Below are positions 54,063 through 63,582 of a stretch of 64,000 nt of DNA, one piece after another. Under the pieces are notes generated by a model. It was not told the origin of the DNA and made no database searches. It was given only the letters and a program-made list of their open reading frames with translations. Both the position numbers and the translations under genes were made by a program. The stretch is from assembly GCF_019884785.1 (NCBI RefSeq), contig NZ_CP082326.1, positions 2,411,355 through 2,475,354 on the forward strand, read 5' to 3'. Every line of letters begins with the position of its first letter. Positions within the stretch are counted from its first letter, which is position 1. The stretch is from Crassaminicella profunda. GTDB taxonomy: Bacteria; Bacillota; Clostridia; Peptostreptococcales; Thermotaleaceae.

Positions 54063-55418
54063 TTATTTTTTAATTAACTGCACAACCGCCTCCACATGCG
54101 GTGTATGTGGAAACATATCCATACATTTCACCGTCTTCACCTTATATCCTGCCTTTTGTACATCTATAAGATTCTCCGCTAAACTTCTTGGGTTGCAGGA
54201 TACATAAATGATCTCAGGTGCCCTATAAGCTAGTACCTTCTTTAATGCTTTTGGATGAACTCCTACACGAGGTGGATCTAAGATAATAATGTCTGGTTTG
54301 GTTGTTAGTTCATCAATTTTTTTGAGTACATCCCCTGCTATAAAGTGGCAGTTCTTGAGTCCATTCATTTGAGCATTTTTGTTAGCAGCTTCTACTGCTT
54401 CTTCTATAAGTTCAATCCCCATAACCGTCTTTGCTTTTTTTGCTACGATTTGACCAATAGTTCCTGTTCCACAGTATAAGTCAAATACATTTTTATTATC
54501 TGCATCTCCCATAAAATCTAGTACCATACTGTATAACTTTTCTGCGCCTAATGAATTGGTTTGGAAAAAGGAAAAAGCTGATATTTTAAATTTAAGACCT
54601 AATATTTCTTCTGTAAAAAAGTCTTGTCCCCACAAAACTTTTGTATGCTCATTCACTACTGTATCTGCAATATTATCATTAAAGGTATGTATAAATCCTA
54701 CAAGTTTTCCTGTTAAATTTAAGTTTTTCATGATTTCTACTAATTCAGTCATATCAAATGTAATTTGTGTACTTGTTACAAGGTTGATTACAATCTCTTT
54801 TGTTTTCTTTGCTTTTCTTACAATGAAGTGTCTTAAATAACCCTCATGAGTCTTATTATTATATAAAGGTACATCTTTTCCCCGGAAATAATTTAACATA
54901 GTTGCAAGAATCATATTAAAATCTTCATCTACAATCTTACAGTGATCTACCGTTACAACATCACGAAATTTTCCTTTTTTATGCATGCCTAAGTTCAATT
55001 CTCCACCTTTTTTCTCGTTTCCAAAAGAATATTCCATTTTGTTTCTATAGGCAAATACTTCTGGACTGGGTTCAATTCCTAAAAATTCATAACCCATTAT
55101 ACCAGCTTCATCTAGTAGCCCTTTTACTAGATCCGCTTTCATTTTCATCTGTTTTTCATAAGGAATTGTTTGGTAACTACATCCTCCACAATTTCCAAAA
55201 TGCTCACAAAAAGATTCTACTTCTGTAGAAGCTCGCTCAATTACTTCTAATAATTTTCCTTCTGCGTGGTCTTTTCGAACTTTCTTTATTAAAATGCGAA
55301 CAACTTGTCCTGGTATGGCATTTTTGACAAATATTTTTTTATTTTCATAATACCCTACTCCCTTTAATGGAAATTCTAAATCTTGTATTTTCAGTTCTAT
55401 AATATCTTTTTTCTTCAT
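54063..55418 (-). CDS. rlmD: 23S rRNA (uracil-C5)-methyltransferase, RlmD/RumA family
   Basis: A 451-residue SAM-dependent tRNA/rRNA m5U methyltransferase. An N-terminal TRAM domain (about 5-65) is followed by the iron-sulfur cysteines CEHFGNCGGC with a fourth Cys in VDHCKIVD. The catalytic domain contains FDLYCGTGTIGQ (SAM), ILDPPRVG and the catalytic Cys in YVSCNPRSLAENL, with a conserved Glu near the end (PHTPHVEAVVQL). Firmicute homologues (RlmCD) may modify two uridines of 23S rRNA. GGAGG lies before the ATG. Single-gene unit. Confidence 0.92.
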   Translation of the reverse strand: MKKKDIIELKIQDLEFPLKGVGYYENKKIFVKNAIPGQVVRILIKKVRKDHAEGKLLEVIERASTEVESFCEHFGNCGGCSYQTIPYEKQMKMKADLVKGLLDEAGIMGYEFLGIEPSPEVFAYRNKMEYSFGNEKKGGELNLGMHKKGKFRDVVTVDHCKIVDEDFNMILATMLNYFRGKDVPLYNNKTHEGYLRHFIVRKAKKTKEIVINLVTSTQITFDMTELVEIMKNLNLTGKLVGFIHTFNDNIADTVVNEHTKVLWGQDFFTEEILGLKFKISAFSFFQTNSLGAEKLYSMVLDFMGDADNKNVFDLYCGTGTIGQIVAKKAKTVMGIELIEEAVEAANKNAQMNGLKNCHFIAGDVLKKIDELTTKPDIIILDPPRVGVHPKALKKVLAYRAPEIIYVSCNPRSLAENLIDVQKAGYKVKTVKCMDMFPHTPHVEAVVQLIKK

Positions 55419-55599
55419 AATTTCCTCCTAAATTTCTCATATTATTTTTCTATCATTTGTCATTCATCTAATTGTTATATCATCTATTATTTGCAACTTT
55501 TTTATCTTTCATCTATAACAACTCATTTCGGATGAAAAAGATCTTTCCATCACACTTGCATTGACATGCTAAAAAATATAATATCTATCTCGAATTCAG

Positions 55600-55628
55600 C
55601 TAAAAAGCCGAGTTTTTACTCGGCTTAT
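55600..55628 (-). terminator. Terminator overlapping the HAD gene stop codon
   Basis: AAGCCGAGT and ACTCGGCTT form a GC-rich stem with loop AAAA, then TTTTT on the minus strand. The HAD stop codon is inside the stem. Confidence 0.88.
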
Positions 55629-56269
55629 GCAATCCCTTCAAATCCTTCTAAATATTCATCTGCTAATGAGCTGATATCATCTTTGTACAGATATGACGTT
55701 TCATCTGCAACAGCAAAAACCTTCATACCAGCTCTTTTTCCTGCAAGTACACCTGCATAAGTATCTTCAAAAACTAGACATTTATCAGGTGTAACACCTA
55801 AATCCTCTGCAACCTTTAGAAAAATATCTGGATTTGGCTTTCCCTTCTTCACTTCACAACTCGTACGAATGGTATGAAAAAACTCAATAATATTATTTTT
55901 TTTAAGAACTACTTCTGCTAATTCTCTTGCATTGCTTGTTCCAACGCCTATTTTTATCCCTTTATTTTTTAATTTCATTAATAAAGGGTGTACCCCTATC
56001 TTTAAGGGGATCTTATTTTCATAATAATCCCTTGTCATTTTCATCCATTCATCTTTAATTTCATCGATGTCATCCTCTAATTTGAATCTTTCTTTAAAAT
56101 AGTTGGCTGTCTCTGTAAAGCTCATGCCTTCTATTATTTTCTGTAAGTCCTCAGGTAATGCAATTCCTCTTTTCCCCAAGTAATCTATATCTATTTGTTT
56201 CCAGATCCACATAGAATCTACTAATGTCCCATCTAAATCAAAAATAACAGCCTCAATATTATGCATCAT
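55625..56269 (-). CDS. HAD-family phosphatase, beta-phosphoglucomutase-like
   Basis: A HAD hydrolase of about 214 residues. The nucleophile motif is FDLDGTLVDS near the N-terminus, motif II is the Thr-Ser pair in VGTSN, motif III is the Lys in KGKPNPD, and motif IV is LVFEDTYAGVLAG. The helical cap between motifs I and II places it in subfamily IA with phosphoglucomutase-like and phosphoglycolate phosphatases. The substrate is a small phosphorylated metabolite, not specified. GGGA lies 6 bases before the ATG at 56269; ATG 56266 is equally possible, and a TTG at 56281 is less likely. Confidence 0.88.
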   Translation of the reverse strand: MMHNIEAVIFDLDGTLVDSMWIWKQIDIDYLGKRGIALPEDLQKIIEGMSFTETANYFKERFKLEDDIDEIKDEWMKMTRDYYENKIPLKIGVHPLLMKLKNKGIKIGVGTSNARELAEVVLKKNNIIEFFHTIRTSCEVKKGKPNPDIFLKVAEDLGVTPDKCLVFEDTYAGVLAGKRAGMKVFAVADETSYLYKDDISSLADEYLEGFEGIA

Positions 56270-56355
56270 GAAGTATCCCAACCTTTGCTAGATTTTTGAT
56301 TATACTCATACTAGAGTACCATATCTTTATATGTTGTTCAATATGGATTTCTAAT

Positions 56356-56416
56356 AAAAAAAATATCTTCTTCTGAAAGTTTTGAATTTAAAGCCAAACC
56401 TATCAGAAAAAGATAT
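56356..56416 (-). terminator. Terminator of the peptide transporter operon
   Basis: AAAATATCTTTTTCTGA pairs with TCAGAAGAAGATATTTT across a long loop on the minus strand, then TTTT, directly after the last operon gene. Confidence 0.75.
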
Positions 56417-56418
56417 TT

Positions 56419-57384
56419 TCAATCTTCATGATAAAGGTGACAAGTAGCATAATGTCCTTTTTCTATTTCTCTGAGTTCTGGAAATCTGGTTTGACATATT
56501 TCCATTCTATAAGGACATCTCGGATAAAATGCACATCCATTTTTATGATTTTCTAAACTTAGTTCTTCTTTTAAAAGCATTTGATTTTCATCAAAATCTA
56601 TGTTTTTAGAAGGAATAGTAGATAATAATAGCTTTGTATAAGGATGCACAGCCCTTTCATAAATCTTCTCAACTGAAGACGTTTCAACAATTTTCCCTGA
56701 ATACATAACCCCTACACGATCACACATATAATGTACTACGTTCAAATCATGTGATATAAATAAATAAGTTAACCCAAGCTTTGACTGTAGCTCTTTTAAA
56801 AGATTTAATATTTGTGCCTGCACAGAAACATCTAAAGCTGAAACAGGTTCATCTAAAATGATGAACTGAGGACTTAGCATCAATGCTCTTGCAATACCTA
56901 TTCGCTGCCTTTGTCCTCCACTTAATTCATGAGGATAGCGATTTTTAAAACTTTCATCAAAGCCTACTAATTCCATCATCTGGGATACTTTCTGATACCT
57001 TTTTTCTTTGCTATATTTTTTATGAATCAAAAGAGGTTCTTCTAAAATCCATCCAATCTTTTTTTTAGGGTTTAAAGAAGCATAGGGATCTTGAAAAACC
57101 ACTTGCATTTTTTCACGAATTTCTTTTTCTTTAGTAAGGGTGATATCCTTACCATCAAATCGTATGTTTCCACAAGTAGTATGAAGTAATCCATTGATCA
57201 TAAATCCTGTTGTTGATTTTCCACATCCACTTTCTCCTACTAACCCAAAGGTTTCGCCCCTTTGTATAGAAAAAGAAACATTGTCTACTGCTCTTACATA
57301 TCTTCTCTTTTCCCAAAATTTCTTTTTAGGAACAGGATAATATTTACAAAGATTTTCTACCTGTACAAAGTCTTTCTGTGACAT
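56419..57384 (-). CDS. Peptide ABC transporter ATPase (DppF/OppF type)
   Basis: A 321-residue ATP-binding subunit. Walker A GESGCGKST, Q loop QDPYASLNP, signature LSGGQRQRIG, Walker B FIILDEPVSALD, and His switch SHDLNVV. The C-terminal oligopeptide-transporter extension has the Cys-rich CAFYPRCPYRMEICQ, which in related DppD/F proteins binds an iron-sulfur cluster. It drives peptide uptake with the second ATPase at 57400-58362, 15 bases upstream. It is last in the five-gene operon. Confidence 0.93.
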   Translation of the reverse strand: MSQKDFVQVENLCKYYPVPKKKFWEKRRYVRAVDNVSFSIQRGETFGLVGESGCGKSTTGFMINGLLHTTCGNIRFDGKDITLTKEKEIREKMQVVFQDPYASLNPKKKIGWILEEPLLIHKKYSKEKRYQKVSQMMELVGFDESFKNRYPHELSGGQRQRIGIARALMLSPQFIILDEPVSALDVSVQAQILNLLKELQSKLGLTYLFISHDLNVVHYMCDRVGVMYSGKIVETSSVEKIYERAVHPYTKLLLSTIPSKNIDFDENQMLLKEELSLENHKNGCAFYPRCPYRMEICQTRFPELREIEKGHYATCHLYHED

Positions 57385-57399
57385 GTGCTTCTCTCCTTC

Positions 57400-58362
57400 T
57401 TATTGTACCAAAAAACATCTCACGTGATGCCCTTCACCGACTCTTTTCATATTTGGCTTTTCATTGTGACATTGTTTAAAGGCTTTCGGACACCTTAATG
57501 CAAATGGACATCCTTTATTACGCTCAGATAAAGAAGGAACTCTTCCTGGAATTGCATACAAAGATTTCCCACGCTTTTCAGGTGTAGGAATACATTCCAT
57601 CAATCCCTTTGTATATGGATGTATACCATTTTTTATAATCTTTTCTGCACTGATCTTTTCAAAAATATGTCCTGCATACATGACAATTACCCGATGACAC
57701 ATTTTAGAAATCACGCCAATATCATGAGAAATAAAAATCATTGCCGTTTCCATTTCCTTATTCATTCTCTTCATCAATCGTAAAATCTGTGCCTGAATAG
57801 TTACATCTAAAGCTGTAGTTGGCTCATCTGCAATCAATAGTTTGGGTTTGCAAATTAAGGCCATGGCAATCATGATTCTTTGTCTCATCCCTCCTGAAAG
57901 TTCATGAGGATATGCATCATATATTTGATTTGGTCTGGGTAATCCAACTTTTGTCATCATCTCTAGAGCTTTTTCTTTTGCCCCTTTCTTTGATATGCCT
58001 GTATGTAGAATCAACCCCTCTATAATTTGATCTCCAATCCTAAGAACTGGATTTAGAGAAGTCATAGGCTCTTGAAAAATCATAGCCATTTCCTTACCTC
58101 TTAGCTTCCTTCTTTCTTCCTTCTCTAAAGATATAATATTCTTTCCTCCAAAAACAATTTCTCCTTTTATAATCTTTGCATGCTTTGGAAGTAATCCCAT
58201 TATAGCTAATGAGGTAATACTCTTTCCACATCCTGATTCTCCAACGATTCCTAGTATTTCCCCTCTTTTAACAGAGAAAGAATTTTCTTCAACAGCTGAA
58301 AAAATGCCTTCCTTTGTAGAAAAACCTATATGTAAATCATCTACCTTTAACAAAGTATCCAT
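57400..58362 (-). CDS. Peptide ABC transporter ATPase (DppD/OppD type)
   Basis: A 320-residue ATP-binding subunit. Walker A GESGCGKSI, Q loop QEPMTSLNP, signature LSGGMRQRIM, Walker B LLIADEPTTALD, His switch SHDIGVI, and the C-terminal CPFALRCPKAFKQC cluster motif. LSGGM and the TTALD Walker B distinguish it as the D subunit. It forms a heterodimer with the F subunit downstream. It follows the second permease gene with an 11-base gap. Confidence 0.93.
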   Translation of the reverse strand: MDTLLKVDDLHIGFSTKEGIFSAVEENSFSVKRGEILGIVGESGCGKSITSLAIMGLLPKHAKIIKGEIVFGGKNIISLEKEERRKLRGKEMAMIFQEPMTSLNPVLRIGDQIIEGLILHTGISKKGAKEKALEMMTKVGLPRPNQIYDAYPHELSGGMRQRIMIAMALICKPKLLIADEPTTALDVTIQAQILRLMKRMNKEMETAMIFISHDIGVISKMCHRVIVMYAGHIFEKISAEKIIKNGIHPYTKGLMECIPTPEKRGKSLYAIPGRVPSLSERNKGCPFALRCPKAFKQCHNEKPNMKRVGEGHHVRCFLVQ

Positions 58363-58373
58363 ATATTTTCCTC

Positions 58374-59183
58374 CTACCCACGTGGATCTCTAATATCTCG
58401 GATTCCGTCTCCTAATAGATTAAATCCTAATACAGACATGGTAATCATCATTCCAGGAGCTAAGGTATACCATGGAGCTTTTATAATATAGTTTTGAGCT
58501 TCTTTTAACATTCTTCCCCAGCTAGGATCAGGGGGTTGTACCCCTAATCCTAGATAGCTCAGTCCTGCTTCAGCTAATACTGCATTTGCAAATCCCATTG
58601 ATGCAGCAATAATTAAAGAAGATACTATATTGGGTAGTATATGTATAAACATAATGCGTAGATGCCCTGCTCCTATTGATTTTGCAGCCTTTACAAATTC
58701 AAACTCCTTATATTGCACAAAGCCACTTCTTGCAATACGTGCAAAGGTAGGAATTCCACGAATGCCTATAGCTATAATGGTATTTTGTGTGGATGGTCCA
58801 AATACAGCGATAAATACCAAAGCTAGTAATATACTTGGAAATGCCATTAGAGCATCAATAAATCGCATAATAATTTCATCCATCCATCCACCCATATAAC
58901 CTGCTATAGCACCAATTAATGTTCCAAATATGAAAGATATGGCTACAGAAATAATTCCCACTAAAAATGCTGTTTGTGCACCTTTCATAATACGACTTAA
59001 AATATCCCGTCCAAAATTATCCGTACCCATAAGGTGTTTCATACTCGGTCCTTGGAATCGTTCTTTAATGACCATTCCATTTACATCATACGGCGTGTAA
59101 AAGACACTCACAATCATTAAAAATAAAAGCACCGCTACAAGAAATATTCCTATATATAAATTAAAATTATTTTTAAGTTTCAT
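58374..59183 (-). CDS. Peptide ABC transporter permease (DppC/OppC type)
   Basis: A 269-residue inner-membrane permease with six helices. MGTDNFGRDILSRIMKGAQT is the signature near the N-terminus, and the EAA loop that contacts the ATPases is VKAAKSIGAGHLRIMFIHIL. YLGLGVQPPDPSWGRML is the conserved C-terminal loop of C-type permeases. It pairs with the B-type permease encoded 8 bases upstream. Substrate range (dipeptide, oligopeptide, nickel) is set mainly by the binding protein. Confidence 0.93.
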   Translation of the reverse strand: MKLKNNFNLYIGIFLVAVLLFLMIVSVFYTPYDVNGMVIKERFQGPSMKHLMGTDNFGRDILSRIMKGAQTAFLVGIISVAISFIFGTLIGAIAGYMGGWMDEIIMRFIDALMAFPSILLALVFIAVFGPSTQNTIIAIGIRGIPTFARIARSGFVQYKEFEFVKAAKSIGAGHLRIMFIHILPNIVSSLIIAASMGFANAVLAEAGLSYLGLGVQPPDPSWGRMLKEAQNYIIKAPWYTLAPGMMITMSVLGFNLLGDGIRDIRDPRG

Positions 59184-59191
59184 ATTTTCAC

Positions 59192-60133
59192 CTATTTCAT
59201 TTGAATCCTAGGATCCAGTACCTTATATAATATATCTATCAAAAAATTCACTAAAATGACTGCAACAGCAATATACATAACCATTCCTTGAATAAGAAGA
59301 AAATCCCGATACTGAATGGATGAAATTAGTAGTCTTCCTAATCCAGGTAAAGAAAATACTTGTTCTACTACCAAGCTACCTCCAAGTACGCTCGTAATAA
59401 TCATCCCCATAATAGTTACTACTGGTATCAATGCATTTTTAAAAACGTGTTTATAAACGATTGCTTTTTCCTTTAGTCCTTTGCTGTAAGCAGTTCTTAC
59501 ATAATCAAGTTTTAGTTGCTCAAGTAAAGACGTTCTCAGATATCTTACAAGTACAGCAATAACAGGTATAGCTATAGCTATAGATGGTAAAAGTAGTGTC
59601 CAGAGAGCACCCCATATACTTTCACTCCATGGGATATATTCACCTGGAGCAAACCACTCTAATTTTAATCCAAATAAATAAATTAATATAATTCCCAACC
59701 AAAAGGAAGGAATGGCCATTCCTAATTGGGTAAAAATTGAAATCACAATATCTACACATTTACCATGGGCTTTGGCTGATAAAATACCAAGAGGGATCGC
59801 TACAATGGTAGCAATCCCTATAGCCATTACAGCTAAAGACAAGGTTACGGGGAGTCTACTTCCTATCAACTCTTTTACAGGCATAGAAAAATGAACAGAC
59901 TGCCCTAAATCTCCTTTAAATACATTTACCATCCATTTTAGGTATCTTTGTGTTACTGGCAAATCTAAGCCCATTTGCGACCTTAAAGCTTCTATTTGCC
60001 CTTGCTCAGCATCTAATCCAAGAATGGTCATAGCTGGATCTCCTGGTATAAGTTGAAAAAGAATAAATGCAAATATTGAAATCAATAAAAGGGTAATAAT
60101 CAAAGTAAATCCTCGCCTTAGCAAATAATTCAT
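59192..60133 (-). CDS. Peptide ABC transporter permease (DppB/OppB type)
   Basis: A 313-residue six-helix permease. The N-terminus (LLRRGFTLIITLLLISIFAF, then LIPGDPAMTILG) is typical of B-type permeases, and the EAA loop is VRTAYSKGLKEKAIVYKHVF. VVEQVFSLPGLGRLLISSI is the conserved C-terminal motif. It forms the translocation pore with the C-type permease. The gene starts 20 bases after the binding-protein stop codon. Confidence 0.93.
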   Translation of the reverse strand: MNYLLRRGFTLIITLLLISIFAFILFQLIPGDPAMTILGLDAEQGQIEALRSQMGLDLPVTQRYLKWMVNVFKGDLGQSVHFSMPVKELIGSRLPVTLSLAVMAIGIATIVAIPLGILSAKAHGKCVDIVISIFTQLGMAIPSFWLGIILIYLFGLKLEWFAPGEYIPWSESIWGALWTLLLPSIAIAIPVIAVLVRYLRTSLLEQLKLDYVRTAYSKGLKEKAIVYKHVFKNALIPVVTIMGMIITSVLGGSLVVEQVFSLPGLGRLLISSIQYRDFLLIQGMVMYIAVAVILVNFLIDILYKVLDPRIQMK

Positions 60134-60153
60134 AATAACTCCCCTACCTAAGC

Positions 60154-61692
60154 TTATTCCTTATAATCAATAGACGACATATCCTGAACATAAATAGGAT
60201 ATAGTTTATAACCTTTAATATTTTTATTCATAGCTACTGTAAATTGTGGATCCATAATAAATACACATACAGCATCTTCTGCTAATATTTTTTGTGCTTC
60301 CTTATAAATTTTAGCTCTCTTTTCTTGGTTAACTTCTGTATTGGCTTGTTCAATTAATTGATCATACTTTGCATTTTTATAATTCATGAGATTTTTACTA
60401 TAATTTGAACAATATCTTCGTAATATTTTATTTGGATCTAACTTCCCTGAGAATCCAATAATTGTCATATCATAGTCTCTACCCTTGTAAATGCGATCTA
60501 ACCACACGCCCCATTCAACAAGTTCAATTTTAGCATGTATACCAACCTTTTCTAACTGCTGGACAATTACTTCTCCCATATCTACATAAAATTGATAGTT
60601 AGAAGGAATAGAGATCTTTGTTTTAAATCCATCTTCATATCCTGCTTCCTTAAGTAATTGTTTAGCCTTCTCTATATTTACATTATACATATCTTCTAAT
60701 CCATCTTGATAATATTTTTTCATTACTGGGCTCATATTAGAACCTAACTTTTCTCCATATCCAAAAGCAACAGCCTCTATGATTTCATCTACATCAACAG
60801 CATAGTTAATAGCTTTACGAACGCGTATATCATTAAAAGGTTCTTTTGCATTATTCATAATCATTAACTGCACAAGATTTTGTGGTCCTGATACAGTCTC
60901 AAATCCATCTCCTAATTCTTCTACACGATCATTTGGAAGACGAGGATACATATCAATCTCTCCTGCTTTAAAACTTAATAATGCAGCTTCTCTATCTGGC
61001 ATAATCCGAAACTCTACCTTGTCTAAGTGTGGAAGCCCATCCTTCCAATACTCATTGAATTTCTCTATTGTCACGCTTTGCTCTGGCAAATATGATCCAA
61101 ACTTAAATGGTCCTGTTCCAATAGGATGATCCGCAAAATGTTCTTCATTAGATTTTGGCACAATTGCCACTGTCAGTTTACTTAATAAAGAAGCATCTAT
61201 TTCCTTTAGTTGAATACTTATTGTCTCATCATCAACAACCTCTACCTTTTCTACCTTTTCAAAATCAGGCATTAATGGTTTCCCTGTTTCTGTACCCATC
61301 ACTCTATCTAAAGAATATTTTACATCTTCTACCGTTACCAAATCACCATTGTGAAATTTTATTCCTTTTCTCAGTTTGAATGTATAGGTCAGTCCATCTT
61401 CTGATACACTATAATCTTGAGCTACTGCTGGATTAAGGTTCCCTTTTTCATCAGCCTTCATCAATCCTTCAAAAATATTAAATAATATTTCTTTTGTTCC
61501 TGCAGCTGCCGAAAAATGTGGATCTAAAGAATCCATATCATGTTCTATAGCCATTACTACTTGACCATCTTCAACAGGTTCTTTACTCTTCGTTTCATTC
61601 ACAGTATCTCCACTAGATTTACTACAACCTGTCCCTAAAATAGTAAAGCATAAAGCTAAAATCAAAAAATATGCGAAAACCTTCCTTTTCAT
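60154..61692 (-). CDS. Peptide ABC transporter substrate-binding lipoprotein
   Basis: A 512-residue SBP_bac_5 lipoprotein: signal peptide and lipobox ILGTGC with the lipidated Cys near residue 23, a Ser/Lys/Glu-rich spacer, then the periplasmic-type fold. GLTYTFKLRKGIKFHNGDLV is the family signature and KAINYAVDVDEII a conserved later motif. It captures peptides outside the membrane for the B/C/D/F components that follow. It is first in the operon, which has the standard order A-B-C-D-F. Dipeptide, oligopeptide or glutathione-type specificity is not resolved. Confidence 0.93.
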   Translation of the reverse strand: MKRKVFAYFLILALCFTILGTGCSKSSGDTVNETKSKEPVEDGQVVMAIEHDMDSLDPHFSAAAGTKEILFNIFEGLMKADEKGNLNPAVAQDYSVSEDGLTYTFKLRKGIKFHNGDLVTVEDVKYSLDRVMGTETGKPLMPDFEKVEKVEVVDDETISIQLKEIDASLLSKLTVAIVPKSNEEHFADHPIGTGPFKFGSYLPEQSVTIEKFNEYWKDGLPHLDKVEFRIMPDREAALLSFKAGEIDMYPRLPNDRVEELGDGFETVSGPQNLVQLMIMNNAKEPFNDIRVRKAINYAVDVDEIIEAVAFGYGEKLGSNMSPVMKKYYQDGLEDMYNVNIEKAKQLLKEAGYEDGFKTKISIPSNYQFYVDMGEVIVQQLEKVGIHAKIELVEWGVWLDRIYKGRDYDMTIIGFSGKLDPNKILRRYCSNYSKNLMNYKNAKYDQLIEQANTEVNQEKRAKIYKEAQKILAEDAVCVFIMDPQFTVAMNKNIKGYKLYPIYVQDMSSIDYKE

Positions 61693-61777
61693 TTCTTCAC
61701 CTCATTCAAATTTTTTTCACTAATTGTAATCCTACATGAATTGTGAAAAGATATCAAGAATTTTTTGTCGAAATTTA

Positions 61778-62509
61778 TTATAAATCCCATGTTTTTGAAG
61801 TTTGTGCCAATTCTATTTTTCCATTAAAATTCTCTTTTGCTTGCTTTAAAAGCTGTTCATGTTCTCCAAAATGAGGTAAATGAGATAAAACCAAATGTCT
61901 AACCTCAGCCATTTTAGCAATTTTGCCAGCTTCCCCTGCCGTAAGATGACCTGAAACTATTCCATAATTTTCATTGTATAAGCTTGCCTCACAAATAAGT
62001 AGGTCTGCCTTATGGGAAAACTTTATAAGTTCATCACTCCATCCAGTATCTGCAGTATATACAAAAGCTTTGTCTTCTTTTTCTACTCTTATAGAAAAAC
62101 AAGGATCTGCATGAACATTCTCTCTAAAAGTACATGTTAAATTTCCAAACTTTATAGCACTATTTTCATCAATAGGACAAGCTACCGTATAATGATGATA
62201 ATTTAGTGTTTCAAATTTTTTATCTTTTTTATATCCATAAATATATAAAGGTTTTTCTCTCTTCTTTAAATCCATGAGTATCCTTATGGCATATTGTAAT
62301 GAATAAATATCTGCCATATGATCTGCATGATAATGAGATAAAATCACAGCATCTAATTCCAATAAATCTATATGATTTTGCATATTTGATAAAACCCCTG
62401 AACCACAATCAATCAAAATATTCATGTCATCTGATTGCAAAAGATATCCAGATGTAGCTTCATTTACTTCAGGATATGCCCCCCAATAACCGATTGTTGT
62501 AATTTTCAT
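61778..62509 (-). CDS. MBL-fold metallo-hydrolase (YhfI-like)
   Basis: A 243-residue metallo-beta-lactamase-fold hydrolase. Motifs: LIDCGSGVL, metal-binding LSHYHADHMADI (H-x-H-x-D-H), then FVYTADTGWSD, the Asp/Glu in LLICEASLYNE and SGHLTAGEAG, and a final LVLSHLPHFGE with His. The layout is that of RNase Z-like/YhfI proteins, which are phosphodiesterases or of unknown role. It is cytoplasmic, with no signal peptide. It stands alone between the peptide transporter and the cotJ genes on the same strand. Confidence 0.88.
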   Translation of the reverse strand: MKITTIGYWGAYPEVNEATSGYLLQSDDMNILIDCGSGVLSNMQNHIDLLELDAVILSHYHADHMADIYSLQYAIRILMDLKKREKPLYIYGYKKDKKFETLNYHHYTVACPIDENSAIKFGNLTCTFRENVHADPCFSIRVEKEDKAFVYTADTGWSDELIKFSHKADLLICEASLYNENYGIVSGHLTAGEAGKIAKMAEVRHLVLSHLPHFGEHEQLLKQAKENFNGKIELAQTSKTWDL

Positions 62510-62605
62510 TTTTCATTTCCTTTCTATTTGATGATAAATAATTAACACCTACCTTTATAATAATAACATCAATTTTATTTAATTTCATGAAAAATTTTAC
62601 ACAAA

Positions 62606-62634
62606 AACAAAAACCAGGAAAATCCTGGTTTTAT
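62606..62634 (-). terminator. Terminator of cotJ genes
   Basis: AAAACCAGGA and TCCTGGTTTT form a perfect stem on the minus strand, followed by TTG and more T. It starts at the cotJC stop codon. Confidence 0.8.
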
Positions 62635-63206
62635 TAATAACATTTCTTACTTTGATTATACTCTTCTACATCTCTTAATGCTTCTCCAAATCGCTTAAAG
62701 TGTACAATTTCTCTTTGTAATAAGAATTTTAAAGAATCCTTTAATAAAGGATCATCTGTTAATTTTAGCAAATTCTCATAAACAGCCTTTGCCTTCTTTT
62801 CTGCAGCCATATCATTATATATATCTGCTATAGGATCTCCTGTTGATGCAACATAGCTTGCTGTCCAAGGATTTCCTGTGCTATCTGCTGGATATACAGC
62901 AGTATCTCTTATGGCATAGTAAGGTCCCATATCCAATTTTTTTATTTCTTCAATACTTGCATCCTTCGTAAGCTTATAAATCATAGTTTGAATCATTTCA
63001 ACATGAGCTAATTCTTCTGTGCCTATATCTGTAAGCAATGCCTTTGACTTTTCTGTAGGCATTTTGTATCTTTGATTTAAATAGGTTAGAGCTGCAGATA
63101 ATTCTCCGTCAGGGCCTCCTAATTGTGTCATTACATATTGGCCCATTTTGGGATCTTTACAGCCTATTTTTATTGGATATTGTAATTTTTTTTCATAGAT
63201 CCACAT
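62634..63206 (-). CDS. cotJC: Spore coat protein CotJC (manganese-catalase-like)
   Basis: A 190-residue coat protein of the manganese-catalase family. The di-metal ligands sit in four helices: GELSAALTYLNQRY with Glu, GTEELAHVEMIQ (E-E-x-x-H), KKAKAVYENLL and REIVHFKRFGEAL (E-x2-H). The N-terminal MWIYEKKLQYPIKI is CotJC-typical. It is made in the mother cell under sigma-E in Bacillus and Clostridia and may protect the spore from peroxide. It lies 14 bases after cotJB and ends at a terminator. Confidence 0.94.
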   Translation of the reverse strand: MWIYEKKLQYPIKIGCKDPKMGQYVMTQLGGPDGELSAALTYLNQRYKMPTEKSKALLTDIGTEELAHVEMIQTMIYKLTKDASIEEIKKLDMGPYYAIRDTAVYPADSTGNPWTASYVASTGDPIADIYNDMAAEKKAKAVYENLLKLTDDPLLKDSLKFLLQREIVHFKRFGEALRDVEEYNQSKKCY

Positions 63207-63220
63207 AAAAAAGTCCCCCT

Positions 63221-63478
63221 TTAGTATTCAATTTCCCAAGGCCAAGGATTTTCTATCCATTTAAATGGATACTGGCTTTGTGCTGATCCAAAGTTTGATA
63301 ATGGCCCATACATACACTCATACTGATCTTTTAATACTCTAATCTGACAAGCGTATGTGTTATACTGCATCAATGCATTTTGATCTGTAGGATGTGTATC
63401 CAAATATAGATTCAAATCTACACAGCAGTTTTCTAATTTCATAATTTCTGAAAGCATATCTAATCTTTCTTTGTGCAT
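63221..63478 (-). CDS. cotJB: Spore coat protein CotJB
   Basis: An 85-residue CotJB protein. The sequence LENCCVDLNLYLDTHPTDQ, then ALMQYNTYACQIRVLKDQYE and the Trp/Pro-rich end (WIENPWPWEIEY) match the family along its length. It is a coat or inner-coat component made with CotJC. AGGGGGAAGAC precedes the ATG. In Bacillus the order is cotJA-cotJB-cotJC; here no cotJA-like ORF lies upstream, where the next gene's terminator begins about 75 bases away. Confidence 0.92.
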   Translation of the reverse strand: MHKERLDMLSEIMKLENCCVDLNLYLDTHPTDQNALMQYNTYACQIRVLKDQYECMYGPLSNFGSAQSQYPFKWIENPWPWEIEY

Positions 63479-63552
63479 ACGTCTTCCCCCTAATCATTTA
63501 AACTCCTGCAATACCATCATATTCATTAAAAATGATTTGGCTACTAGTTTAC

Positions 63553-63582
63553 AAAAAAAAATAGACACTTTTCGTGTCTATT
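63553..63582 (-). terminator. Terminator of the PrsW-like gene
   Basis: ATAGACAC and GTGTCTAT form a perfect 8-base stem on the minus strand followed by a run of T. It overlaps the stop codon region of the PrsW-like gene. Confidence 0.85.
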
